A stretch of 64,000 nucleotides of DNA from Rhodospirillales bacterium. Lineage in GTDB: Bacteria > Pseudomonadota > Alphaproteobacteria > Rhodospirillales > WMHbin7. The stretch lies in assembly GCA_016214125.1 (NCBI GenBank), contig JACRPC010000018.1, forward strand, positions 1 through 64,000. Reading direction: 5' to 3'. A program made the translations under genes and the position numbers. Below are positions 17,557 to 25,017 of the stretch, piece by piece; the first letter of the stretch is position 1; the number at the start of each line of letters is the position of its first letter. Under the pieces are notes generated by a model, which was not told the origin of the DNA, ran no database searches, and saw nothing but the letters and a program-made list of their open reading frames with translations.

Positions 17557-18807
17557 ATGGCGGCCCAGGAGAAAAAGGACCTTTACGAGATCGGCGAAAT
17601 TCCCCCCTTGGGCCATGTGCCCAAGACCATGTACGCCTGGACCATACGCCGCGAGCGCCATGGCGAGCCCTCGAAAGCCATGCAGGTCGAGGTGGTGCCC
17701 ACCCCCGAGATCGATCCGCACGAAGTGCTGGTGATGGTGATGGCCGCCGGCGTCAATTACAACGGCGTCTGGGCCAGCCTGGGCACGCCCGTCTCGCCGT
17801 TCGACGTTCACAAGGCACCCTTCCACATCGCCGGCTCGGATGCCTCGGGCATCGTCTGGGCGGTCGGCGCGAAGGTGAAGCGCTGGAAGGTGGGCGACGA
17901 GGTGGTCGTGCACTGCAACCAGACCGACGGCGACGACGAAGAATGCAATGGCGGCGATCCGATGTTCTCGCCCAGCCAGCGCATCTGGGGCTATGAAACG
18001 CCCGACGGGTCCTTCGCCCAATTCACCCGCGTCCAGGCGCAGCAAATCATGGCCCGGCCCCGCCATCTCACCTGGGAGGAATCGGGCTGCTACGTGCTGA
18101 CCCTGGCCACCGCGTACCGCATGCTGTTCGGCTTCCGCCCGCACATCCTGCGTCCCGGCCATAATGTGCTGGTCTGGGGCGCCTCGGGTGGGCTGGGCTC
18201 GATGGCGGTGCAGCTCATCGCGGTTGCCGGCGCCAACGCGGTGGGCGTGATTTCCGATCCCTCGAAGCGCGATTTCGTGCTCGGGCTGGGCGCGTCGGGC
18301 ACCATCAACCGCTCGGATTTCAAATGCTGGGGCCAACTGCCCAAGGTCAACAGCCCCGAATTCAACGAGTACATGAAAGAGGTGCGCAAGTTCGGCAAGG
18401 CGATCTGGGACGTCACCGGCAAGGGCAACGACGTCGATTTCGTCTTCGAGCATCCGGGCGAGCAGACCTTCCCGGTCTCCTGCTTCGTCGTCAAGCGCGG
18501 CGGCATGGTGGTGTTCTGCGCCGGCACCACCGGCTACAACCTCACCTTCGACGCCCGCTTCGTCTGGATGCGCCAGAAGCGCATCCAGGGCAGCCACTTC
18601 GCCAACCTCTTGCAGGCCAGCCAGTCGAACCAACTGGTGATCGAGCGGCGCATTGATCCGTGCATGAGCGAGGTCTTCCCCTGGGAGGAAATCCCCGCCT
18701 CGCACATGAAGATGCTGCGCAACCAGCACAAACCCGGCAACATGGCGGTGATGGTGCAGGCCAAGGTGCCCGGCCGGCGCACGCTTGAAGATTGCATCGA
18801 GGGCTAA
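17557..18807 (+). CDS. ccr: Crotonyl-CoA carboxylase/reductase
   Basis: 416-aa zinc-independent MDR-superfamily enzyme. The start at ATG 17557 (AGGAG 8 bp upstream) gives the family N-terminus MAAQEKKDLYEIGEIPPLG. The nucleotide-binding segment VLVWGASGGLGSMAVQL, the HIAGSDASGIVWAVG region and the C-terminal NMAVMVQAK are characteristic. It reductively carboxylates crotonyl-CoA to ethylmalonyl-CoA using NADPH and CO2, the defining step of the ethylmalonyl-CoA pathway. It is followed 21 bp later by mcd and faces ecm. Confidence 0.93.
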   Translation: MAAQEKKDLYEIGEIPPLGHVPKTMYAWTIRRERHGEPSKAMQVEVVPTPEIDPHEVLVMVMAAGVNYNGVWASLGTPVSPFDVHKAPFHIAGSDASGIVWAVGAKVKRWKVGDEVVVHCNQTDGDDEECNGGDPMFSPSQRIWGYETPDGSFAQFTRVQAQQIMARPRHLTWEESGCYVLTLATAYRMLFGFRPHILRPGHNVLVWGASGGLGSMAVQLIAVAGANAVGVISDPSKRDFVLGLGASGTINRSDFKCWGQLPKVNSPEFNEYMKEVRKFGKAIWDVTGKGNDVDFVFEHPGEQTFPVSCFVVKRGGMVVFCAGTTGYNLTFDARFVWMRQKRIQGSHFANLLQASQSNQLVIERRIDPCMSEVFPWEEIPASHMKMLRNQHKPGNMAVMVQAKVPGRRTLEDCIEG

Positions 18808-18828
18808 TTCGAACAAGGTGGGTTGGCG

Positions 18829-20487
18829 ATGACCGCGCTGCTTCTGCCCGATCTTCTTTCGCTCTGTCGCGCCGCGCTGTCGGGTGTCGAGGCCTTGCAG
18901 GCGGCCGCCAAGAGCCAGGTGAGCGCCCGGGTGGCGCCCAAGGGCAAGATCGAATCCGCCCTGGTCGATCGGCACCAATTCCCCCTGCACGGCTTCGCTT
19001 GGCTTTCCACCTATGTCGAGGCGCTGCGCCAGATGCTTGCCTGGGCCGAGCGGCTGGAGAAGACCGGCCGGCTGGGACGTCTCGAAGCCCTGATGCTGCA
19101 AGCCCTGTTCGGCGAATATCTGGCGCAGATTTGGGGCGGCATCGCGCTCTCCCAGGTCGAGATCGTGAGGCCCCAGGACATGGGGCTGGACAGCAAGGAA
19201 AGCCACCGCTTCTTCACGCCGGAAATCGCGCGCCTGAAGCGCGAAGGCAACAGCGACGCGGTGCGGATGGCGATCGCCGAACTGATCCGCGACGGCCATC
19301 ATTTCGGCGACGCCGGCCTCGACGACGAGACGCTGACGCTGACCCGCGACCAGATGCGCCGCTTTGCCGAAGACCAGGTGATTCCGCACGCCCACGAATG
19401 GCATCTGAAGGACGAGCTGATCCCGCTTGGCGTGATCGAGCAGATGGCCGAGATGGGCGTCTTCGGCCTCACCATTCCCGAGGAGTATGGCGGGCTGGGC
19501 CTGGGCAAGATGGCGATGTGCGTGGTGACCGAGGAGCTTTCGCGCGCCTATATCGGCGTGGGCTCGCTGGGCACCCGCTCGGAGATCGCCGGCGAATTGA
19601 TTAGGCTGGGCGGCACCGAGGATCAGAAGCGCCATTACCTGCCCAAGATCGCCTCGGGCGAAATTCTGCCCACCGCCGTCTTCACCGAGCCCAACACGGG
19701 GTCGGATCTGGCGTCGTTGCGCACCCGCGCCGTGCGCGCGGGCGACGTCTACAAGGTGACCGGCAACAAGACCTGGATCACTCATGCGGCGCGCACCGAT
19801 CTGATGACGCTCTTGGTGCGCACCGATCCCAACGACAAGGGCTATCAAGGCTTGTCGATGTTCCTGGCCGCCAAGCCGCGCGGCGACGACGCCAACCCCT
19901 TCCCCGCCCAAGGCATGAGCGGCGGCGAGATCAAGGTGCTCGGCTATCGCGGCATGAAGGAATACGAGATCGGCTTCGACGGCTTCGAGGTGGCGGCCCA
20001 ATCGCTTCTGGGCCAGGCCGAGGGCCAGGGCTTCAAGCAATTGATGGCGACCTTCGAATCGGCCCGCATCCAGACGGCGGCGCGCGCCGTGGGCGTGGCC
20101 CAGTCGGCGATGGAGGCGGGCCTCACCTACGCCAACGAGCGCATCCAGTTCGCCCGACCGATCTTCGAGTTTCCGCGCGTCGCCGGCAAGCTGGCCTGGA
20201 TGGCGGTGGAAACCATGGCCGCCCGCCAGCTTTCCTATTTCGCCGCCCGCGAGAAGGATTCGGACCGGCGCTGCGACATCGAGGCCGGAATGGCGAAATT
20301 GCTGGCCGCCAGGGTCGCCTGGGCCAACGCCGACAACGCCGTGCAGATCCATGGCGGCAACGGCTATGCGATGGAATATCCGATCAGCCGCATTCTTTGC
20401 GACGCCCGCATCCTCAACATCTTCGAAGGCGCCGCGGAAATCCAGGCCCAGGTGGTGGCCCGCGGTCTTATCGCGGGAAGAAACTAA
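18829..20487 (+). CDS. mcd: (2S)-methylsuccinyl-CoA dehydrogenase
   Basis: 552-aa acyl-CoA dehydrogenase with the N-terminal ~150-residue extension typical of Mcd (ALLLPDLLSLCRAALSG; FAWLSTYVEALRQMLAW). The FAD domain has FTEPNTGSDLASLRTRAVR and the C-terminal region NAVQIHGGNGYAMEYPISR, then FEGAAEIQAQVVARGL. It oxidises methylsuccinyl-CoA to mesaconyl-CoA. ATG 18829 is preceded by AAGGTGGG; a TTG two codons earlier is possible. Cotranscribed with ccr. Its stop overlaps the end of the convergent HicB-like gene. Confidence 0.92.
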   Translation: MTALLLPDLLSLCRAALSGVEALQAAAKSQVSARVAPKGKIESALVDRHQFPLHGFAWLSTYVEALRQMLAWAERLEKTGRLGRLEALMLQALFGEYLAQIWGGIALSQVEIVRPQDMGLDSKESHRFFTPEIARLKREGNSDAVRMAIAELIRDGHHFGDAGLDDETLTLTRDQMRRFAEDQVIPHAHEWHLKDELIPLGVIEQMAEMGVFGLTIPEEYGGLGLGKMAMCVVTEELSRAYIGVGSLGTRSEIAGELIRLGGTEDQKRHYLPKIASGEILPTAVFTEPNTGSDLASLRTRAVRAGDVYKVTGNKTWITHAARTDLMTLLVRTDPNDKGYQGLSMFLAAKPRGDDANPFPAQGMSGGEIKVLGYRGMKEYEIGFDGFEVAAQSLLGQAEGQGFKQLMATFESARIQTAARAVGVAQSAMEAGLTYANERIQFARPIFEFPRVAGKLAWMAVETMAARQLSYFAAREKDSDRRCDIEAGMAKLLAARVAWANADNAVQIHGGNGYAMEYPISRILCDARILNIFEGAAEIQAQVVARGLIAGRN

Positions 20488-20807
20488 CCGGCCAGCTTGT
20501 AGCTGATCAGGCGGTTGAGCGAAACGCCCGACTCCGCGGCTTCGACGGTCAGGCGGCGATGCAGGTCGGGCGGCAGGCGGACCTGGAGCTTGCCGGAAAA
20601 GCGGCGTTCGGACAGCGGTTCGGGCACCGCCTCGTCTTCGGCCCTGAGGTCGCTCACCACGCGACGAACCAGGCGACGTATGCCGCGAAAGGCCTTGTTC
20701 TCGTCGCCGTCGAGCCAAGACAGGCTGGGAAATTCGGCGCAGGTGCCGACATAGTCCCGGTCTTCGGCCGACCAGGTGACCCGGTAGGTGTAGCGGTCGG
20801 CGCTCAT
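20484..20807 (-). CDS. Orphan HicB-like protein (toxin-antitoxin antitoxin family)
   Basis: 107-aa protein with a partial RNase-H-like HicB fold (YRVTWSAEDRDYVGTCAEFP, then DGDENKAFRGIRRLV) and a C-terminal ribbon-helix-helix-type segment (LPPDLHRRLTVEAAESGVSLNRLI), as in HicB antitoxins. Start at ATG 20807 follows AAAGGAGCCC. No HicA-like toxin gene is on either side: the flanks are mcd and an SRPBCC-type gene. It may be a solitary DNA-binding regulator or a relic of a lost module. Confidence 0.8.
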   Translation of the reverse strand: MSADRYTYRVTWSAEDRDYVGTCAEFPSLSWLDGDENKAFRGIRRLVRRVVSDLRAEDEAVPEPLSERRFSGKLQVRLPPDLHRRLTVEAAESGVSLNRLISYKLAG

Positions 20808-20844
20808 GATCGGGCTCCTTTCACCTCGCCTCTGGCGACCCAAT

Positions 20845-21474
20845 TTAGCCGAATTGCGGCTGAAATGGCAGATGCCGATCGAGATCGAAGGCCAGCCCCA
20901 AGGCCATCAGGAGGAGCGCCGCGATCTCGACCGCCGTGATCACCAGGATCATATAAACGATCCGCCGCCCCGACGGCGTCAGGCGCAGCCACAGCCGTTC
21001 CATCCACCACCGCCAGCAGCGGTTGGCGCCGCGCCGATGCCAGCCGGCCAGGAATCGGTGAAGGTCTTCGCCGTAGCGGGTAAGCCCGGTGTCGATCTCG
21101 GCGGCGCGCGCCGTCTTGTCGGCCGCCGAGCGCGTCGAATAATCGTCGGTGACAGTAAGGATCGAACCCCCGTTTTCCGCCGCCGTCACCCGATAGCGCG
21201 TTTCCGCCTTGAGAAGCGTGTCGAAGGCCAGCGTCACGCCGTCTTCGTTGGCCGTCGCCACGATCCCGGCGTCGATCGCCTGGCCGGTCGAAAGATTGCG
21301 CCCCACCCAGCGGTAGCGATGGTCGCCCAGCACCTCCCAGATGCGGATTTCCAAGCGCGAGGAGATGCGCAACAGCCGCTCGATGTCGGCTTGCAGAAAA
21401 TCACGAAGGGCATCGGGCGCCAGGGGTGTCGCCAGCGTCACCCAGGCGCGATCCTCGGCCGCGTCGTCGCTCAT
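20845..21474 (-). CDS. SRPBCC-like membrane-anchored protein
   Basis: 209-aa protein. The first ~150 residues look like a START/SRPBCC ligand-binding fold (WVTLATPLAPDALRDFLQADIERLLRI; FDTLLKAETRYRVTAAENG; then TDDYSTR). One hydrophobic segment follows near the C-terminus (IVYMILVITAVEIAALLLMALGL). The start codon overlaps the stop of the universal stress protein gene (ATGA), so the two are coupled. The ligand is unknown; assignment to SRPBCC is by pattern and moderately secure. Confidence 0.6.
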   Translation of the reverse strand: MSDDAAEDRAWVTLATPLAPDALRDFLQADIERLLRISSRLEIRIWEVLGDHRYRWVGRNLSTGQAIDAGIVATANEDGVTLAFDTLLKAETRYRVTAAENGGSILTVTDDYSTRSAADKTARAAEIDTGLTRYGEDLHRFLAGWHRRGANRCWRWWMERLWLRLTPSGRRIVYMILVITAVEIAALLLMALGLAFDLDRHLPFQPQFG

Positions 21475-21941
21475 GATTCCGGATGGGGCACGATTAGCAA
21501 GCGCACGGTGAGCCGGCGCGCCAACGTTTCCAGATCGAGCCGAGAGCGCAAGCCCGGTACCCCCAAGGGCCTGGGCGAGCCGATCACCACCAGATCGAAG
21601 GTCCCGCTTTCCTTGAGCGTCGCCAGCAGGCATTCCACCGGCTTGCCCTGACGGATTTCGTGATCGTAGGCCAGGCCTTCGGCGATGGTTTGTGCCTCGA
21701 AATCGCGGATGTGCTGGGCGATCTCGCGCCCCAACTGCGATTCGACGTAACCGCCGAAGCGGATGTGGGTGACGGCGTTGTTCAGCCAGTCGTCGCCCAG
21801 CATGCCTTTCCACAGATCGGGCACCACGACGAGCTGATGGAGCGCCGCGCCCGCTTGGCGCGCCAGAGCGAGCGCGGCGGCCTCGGCGGCCCGGGCGCCC
21901 GGCGTGCCGTGGCTGGCCAGCAGAATGCGGCTAGGGTTCAT
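21471..21941 (-). CDS. Universal stress protein family (UspA-like)
   Basis: 156-aa protein with the Usp alpha/beta fold: N-terminal RILLASHGTPGARAAEAAALALA, the FDLVVIGSPRPLG strand-loop, and a final SxRLTVRLLIVPHPES strand. It belongs to a leftward group with the YeiH-like transporter and a microprotein, although a terminator-like hairpin at 21960-21985 may separate it from them. It overlaps the SRPBCC-type gene by 4 bp. Confidence 0.82.
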   Translation of the reverse strand: MNPSRILLASHGTPGARAAEAAALALARQAGAALHQLVVVPDLWKGMLGDDWLNNAVTHIRFGGYVESQLGREIAQHIRDFEAQTIAEGLAYDHEIRQGKPVECLLATLKESGTFDLVVIGSPRPLGVPGLRSRLDLETLARRLTVRLLIVPHPES

Positions 21942-21959
21942 GGGCCGACGATAAAGGGT

Positions 21960-21985
21960 GGGGCCGGGCGTGGCAACCCGGCCCC
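21960..21985 (-). terminator. GC-rich hairpin after the microprotein gene
   Basis: GGGGCCGGG (21960-21968), 8-nt loop, CCCGGCCCC (21977-21985): perfect 9-bp stem 7 bp beyond the stop of the 55-aa gene. There is no strong U-tract, so termination may be partial, allowing some read-through into usp. Confidence 0.5.
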
Positions 21986-21991
21986 GTGGCG

Positions 21992-22159
21992 TCAGTTGAC
22001 GAACAGATAGGTGCCGAGCGCGATCAGCAGCGAAAGCGCCAGCGCCATCACGTCTTCATGGCGGTCGGAGGCGAAGATGGTGAGCGCCGTGCCGCGATGG
22101 AATTTGAGCTTGCCTTCCTTCTGGAGGTCGATGTTCTGGCTCTTGGCGTCGGTGGGCAT
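21992..22159 (-). CDS. 55-aa single-span membrane microprotein linked to the YeiH-like transporter
   Basis: A short frame with an AAGGAGGTTCG-type ribosome-binding site before ATG 22159 encodes 55 residues: a polar N-terminus (MPTDAKSQNIDLQKEGKLKFHR in two parts), then EDVMALALSLLIALGTYLFVN, one clear transmembrane helix ending the protein. It starts 13 bp after the stop of the transporter gene. I do not recognise a family. Its coupling and single span suggest an accessory subunit of the transporter; this is inference. Confidence 0.75.
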   Translation of the reverse strand: MPTDAKSQNIDLQKEGKLKFHRGTALTIFASDRHEDVMALALSLLIALGTYLFVN

Positions 22160-22172
22160 GCGAACCTCCTTC

Positions 22173-23741
22173 CTAGATGGCTTCGCGAACGAAGAGGAGC
22201 ACGACGATCAAGGACAGCACCGCCTTGGCGGTGCCGACCACGCCGCCGATCACCAAGGGCTGGCCGCCGGCCTGCTTGATCGCCGCGATGGTGATCTGCA
22301 TGCCCAACCCGGTAAGGCCGAAGGCGAACAACCAGATGATGAAGTCGCGGAACATGGCGATCTTCTTCGAGGTGTGGCGCACCGCCCGGTGCGCCTTGGT
22401 CAGCACCGCGCTGGCGTCCTTGGAGAGAATCTTGGCGTTGACGACGCCGCGCAGCGTATCGTCATCCTCGACGCTCATCAGCTTCTTGTTGGCGACCAGC
22501 CGCTCGAGCGCCGCCTTCTGGTCGGCGCGCTGGATCTTGCCCGCCTCGGCCGCCAGCGTGCCCAGATCCTTGGCCGAGAGAAGCTTGTCCTCCTTGATCT
22601 TGTTGTCGAAGTAAGCGCCCTGATAGTGCTGGGCGGGCGCGAAGACGCCGGTCGAGGAGAGCGCGAACAAGAGGATGAAGCCCAGCACGAAGACCGGGAA
22701 CTTCTCGAACACCACTTTGCCGACGCTCACTTGGGCGCTGGTCTTGCCTTCCGATTCCTCGCGCTTGACGTACCACACCGCCAGCCAGAGCACGATGATC
22801 GGCAGGAAGAGGACGCGAGTGATGTTGAAGATCTCCGCCACCTTCAAGGTCTCGATGCCGTTGGGCTGGAAGGCCAACGCCGCCCCCGCCACTTGGGCCG
22901 AATTCAAGATGCCGGTGCCGGCCCAGGCGCCGAACTGGATGTGGCCCATGCCGAACAGATGGCCGATGGCCGGGAACAAAAACATGCAGCCCAAGCCCCA
23001 GACCAGGATGGTGCCGATGGTGTAGGCGATCTCGGTCGATTTGGCCTGCACGACCGGCGCCGCCGCCACCGCTGCCGAAACGCCGCAGACGCCGACCCCG
23101 GCCGACAGCACGCCGCCCATCGAATTGGGAATCTTGCGCCGCTCGCCCATGATAAGGACCAGCCAGACCGAACCCAGGACGAAGAAGCCGATCATCACCA
23201 CCGACAAGAGACCGATCTGCCACAACTCGGCCAGGCTGTAGAGGGTGCCCAAGAGCACCACGCCGGTTTTCAGGCCCAGCCTGGACAGCCGCACGCCGTT
23301 TTCCGCCCAATCGGGAATCTTGAAGACGTTGACGACGATCATGCCGGTGGCGATGCCGAGCACGATGTAATTGAGCCCCAGCACGTCGTGCAGGAACTTG
23401 TCGGCCAGCACCGGCCCCATCGCCTTGCTCATCACGGCGACCCAGGGATCAAGGAACCAGCGCACGATCATGGCGATCAAAAGAATGAAGGTGCCGCCCG
23501 CCACCGTGGAGAGGTAGTAGTCGAGTTGACCGGGTTTATGGCTGCCGAACTGATGCCAGAGCCCCACCACCAGGGCGACGGTGCCGAAGACGTAGGGCAG
23601 CGTCGTCATCTCGCCCAACAGGCGGGCGGTGCCCAGATAGGCGGTGAGGTCCTTGAGATTGCCGGAACCGGCCAGCCAGCCGATCGCCAGCAAGACGAGC
23701 CCCATGATCAACAGCGCCGGATGCTTTCTGGTATAAACCAT
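22173..23741 (-). CDS. YeiH/UPF0324-family membrane protein (putative sulfate exporter family), enlarged
   Basis: 522-aa polytopic membrane protein. About ten hydrophobic segments and the family signature SAGVGVCGVSAAVAAAPVV (residues ~212-231) place it in the YeiH/Cons_hypoth698 family. Usual members are near 340-360 residues. This one has an extra N-terminal region and a soluble, charged insert at ~372-462 (rich in K, D and A) before the last spans. Start at ATG 23741, with AAGGGGGGG 7 nt upstream; ATG 23747 is too close to it. The upstream region has a good promoter and a 24-bp palindrome. Substrate unknown. Confidence 0.8.
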   Translation of the reverse strand: MVYTRKHPALLIMGLVLLAIGWLAGSGNLKDLTAYLGTARLLGEMTTLPYVFGTVALVVGLWHQFGSHKPGQLDYYLSTVAGGTFILLIAMIVRWFLDPWVAVMSKAMGPVLADKFLHDVLGLNYIVLGIATGMIVVNVFKIPDWAENGVRLSRLGLKTGVVLLGTLYSLAELWQIGLLSVVMIGFFVLGSVWLVLIMGERRKIPNSMGGVLSAGVGVCGVSAAVAAAPVVQAKSTEIAYTIGTILVWGLGCMFLFPAIGHLFGMGHIQFGAWAGTGILNSAQVAGAALAFQPNGIETLKVAEIFNITRVLFLPIIVLWLAVWYVKREESEGKTSAQVSVGKVVFEKFPVFVLGFILLFALSSTGVFAPAQHYQGAYFDNKIKEDKLLSAKDLGTLAAEAGKIQRADQKAALERLVANKKLMSVEDDDTLRGVVNAKILSKDASAVLTKAHRAVRHTSKKIAMFRDFIIWLFAFGLTGLGMQITIAAIKQAGGQPLVIGGVVGTAKAVLSLIVVLLFVREAI

Positions 23742-23804
23742 CGACATTCCCCCCCTTCTTGCGATCGACGGAGGCCCTTTGGCCCTTGCCCGCCACCTCA
23801 ATTA

Positions 23805-23828
23805 TTGCAGCGCGAATTCGCACCGCAA
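23805..23828. promoter_or_regulatory. 24-bp interrupted palindrome in the transporter leader
   Basis: TTGC-N3-GCGAATTCGC-N3-GCAA is a perfectly symmetric interrupted palindrome between the promoter and the start of the YeiH-like gene. It would be a dimeric-repressor operator just downstream of the transcription start, or a hairpin in the leader RNA. Confidence 0.45.
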
Positions 23829-23861
23829 AAATTTCCGAACGATATCAGCTATTTACGGTCC

Positions 23862-23890
23862 GTTATGCGCGGATTCGCGCGCTCTGTCAA
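23862..23890 (-). promoter_or_regulatory. Sigma-70 promoter of the YeiH-like operon
   Basis: Minus strand: TTGACA (23885-23890), 17-bp spacer, CATAAC (23862-23867). The -35 is perfect and the -10 matches at 4 of 6. Transcription would begin near 23855, giving a leader of about 115 nt. Confidence 0.6.
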
Positions 23891-23941
23891 TTGGCGGTTG
23901 GTTTGGGTTGATGGGTTCTGGCGGTCGGCGATGGCCCGAAC

Positions 23942-23971
23942 AAAAAAAGGGGCCGTGGAATACCACGGCCC
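23942..23971 (-). terminator. Intrinsic terminator of the candidate small RNA
   Basis: Minus strand: GGGCCGTGG, loop TATT, CCACGGCCC, then C and a run of seven T. The stem is perfect (23950-23958 with 23963-23971). Confidence 0.85.
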
Positions 23972-24039
23972 AAGTTTAGGGAGGAAACGTCCAAGAAAGC
24001 AGGCAAGAGGGGCATCGGGGAGACACCCCATTTGCTGCA
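23942..24039 (-). ncRNA. Candidate small RNA (~98 nt)
   Basis: The 480-bp space between the YeiH-like and transglycosylase genes has no credible coding frame. It contains a well-formed minus-strand transcription unit: promoter at 24046-24074, a start near 24039, a small hairpin (GGGG-TGTCT-CCCC), a CCUCCC tract that could pair with ribosome-binding sites, and a textbook terminator (9-bp stem, 4-nt loop, seven U). No known RNA family was recognised. Because it points at the YeiH-like gene, a leader/attenuator role is an alternative, although that gene has its own promoter downstream. Confidence 0.6.
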
Positions 24040-24045
24040 ACGCAA

Positions 24046-24101
24046 AATATAAGGATGTGCGCTTTTCCATGCAAGAGAAAAATGCACAAAAAACTTTTTT
24101 G
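24046..24101 (-). promoter_or_regulatory. Promoter with A/T-rich upstream element for the candidate small RNA
   Basis: Minus strand: TTGCAT (24069-24074), 17-bp spacer, TATATT (24046-24051). Upstream at 24087-24101 is CAAAAAA-C-TTTTTTG, an A-tract/T-tract palindrome at about -48 to -62 that resembles an UP element. The surrounding DNA is far more AT-rich than the window. Confidence 0.6.
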
Positions 24102-24222
24102 TTGATTTTCAACACGCTGTAAGTATGTCACCTGATCACTTGTCGCCGGGTGGCGTAACATTATTTCTGGCATGGGCCATGCACAGTTGCTATTGCGAAA
24201 CGGTGCTCACCAAAGGTCTACG

Positions 24223-25011
24223 ATGTCGTTCCCTCTGATCCGGATTGTGCTCTTCGGGCTTCTGCTCTTTCCCCTCTCGGCCTGGGCAAACCCCGATCCG
24301 TCAAGGGTTTGCGCCTTGGAAGCGGCGCGGGCCGAACGCGCCTTGGCGATTCCTGCCGGCCTGCTCGACGCCATCGCGATCGTCGAGTCGGGGCGCTGGG
24401 ACGCCGACCGCCGGGCAAGCTTTGCCTGGCCCTGGTCGATCACCGCCGAGGGCAAGGGGCAATTCCTGCCCAGCAAGGCCGCCGCCATCGCCGAGGTGAA
24501 GCGGCTTCGGGCCCAGGGGGTGCGCAACATCGATGTCGGCTGCATGCAGGTGAACCTGCACCATCACGCCCAGGCTTTCGCCTCGCTCGACGAGGCCTTC
24601 GATCCCACCCGCAACATGGATTACGCCGCCCGCTTCCTCAAGGATCTCCACGAGGCGCACGGCTCCTGGCCGGTGGCGGCCGGGCGCTATCACTCGGCCA
24701 CTCCGGTCCATTTCCACCGCTATCAGGCCAAGGTGCTGGAGACCTGGAACGACCGCAAGAGTCTCAATCCGGCGCCCACCCGCCTGGCCAAGGCCGAGCC
24801 GTTCCCGACCCCCAAGGTTCCGCCGCTTGCGTCGCCTCGGCCCAACCACCTGACCCCGGCCAGCGAGGTGGCCCAAGCGATCGCCGCCGCCCAGAAGGCG
24901 CGCGACGAATCCCGCGCCCAGGCGCGCGCCCAGGCCGAAGCCTACCGTCAGGCCAAACTCGAGGAATACCGGCTGCGCAAGCTCGAGCGCCAAGCCAACA
25001 AGAACTCGTAA
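24223..25011 (+). CDS. Exported lytic transglycosylase-like protein (SLT domain)
   Basis: 262-aa protein. The start at ATG 24223 gives a signal peptide (PLIRIVLFGLLLFPLSAWA). The SLT-type domain has the catalytic-glutamate context LLDAIAIVESGRWD and the conserved core VRNIDVGCMQVNLHHH, then FDPTRNMDYAARFLKDL and AAGRYHSATP. This cuts peptidoglycan glycan strands in the periplasm. The C-terminal ~70 residues are Pro-rich, then Ala/Arg/Gln-rich and probably helical. It is divergent from the candidate small RNA. Its stop nearly abuts the convergent DedA gene. Confidence 0.85.
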   Translation: MSFPLIRIVLFGLLLFPLSAWANPDPSRVCALEAARAERALAIPAGLLDAIAIVESGRWDADRRASFAWPWSITAEGKGQFLPSKAAAIAEVKRLRAQGVRNIDVGCMQVNLHHHAQAFASLDEAFDPTRNMDYAARFLKDLHEAHGSWPVAAGRYHSATPVHFHRYQAKVLETWNDRKSLNPAPTRLAKAEPFPTPKVPPLASPRPNHLTPASEVAQAIAAAQKARDESRAQARAQAEAYRQAKLEEYRLRKLERQANKNS

Positions 25012-25017
25012 CCGGGG

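Noticed and set aside
17458-20718. Very long minus-strand open frame (over 1000 codons) opposite ccr and mcd
   Set aside because: It is the antisense shadow of two well-recognised genes; its translation is G/A/H/R/Q-rich without family motifs. High GC content removes stop codons from the opposite strand.
22011-24122. 703-codon plus-strand frame across the transporter and its upstream region
   Set aside because: Antisense to a clear membrane protein; composition dominated by H, Q, D and G with no fold signals.
23849-24173. Short minus-strand coding frames in the gap before the transglycosylase gene
   Set aside because: They run through a perfect intrinsic terminator, lack ribosome-binding sites and resemble no protein; the region fits a small RNA better.
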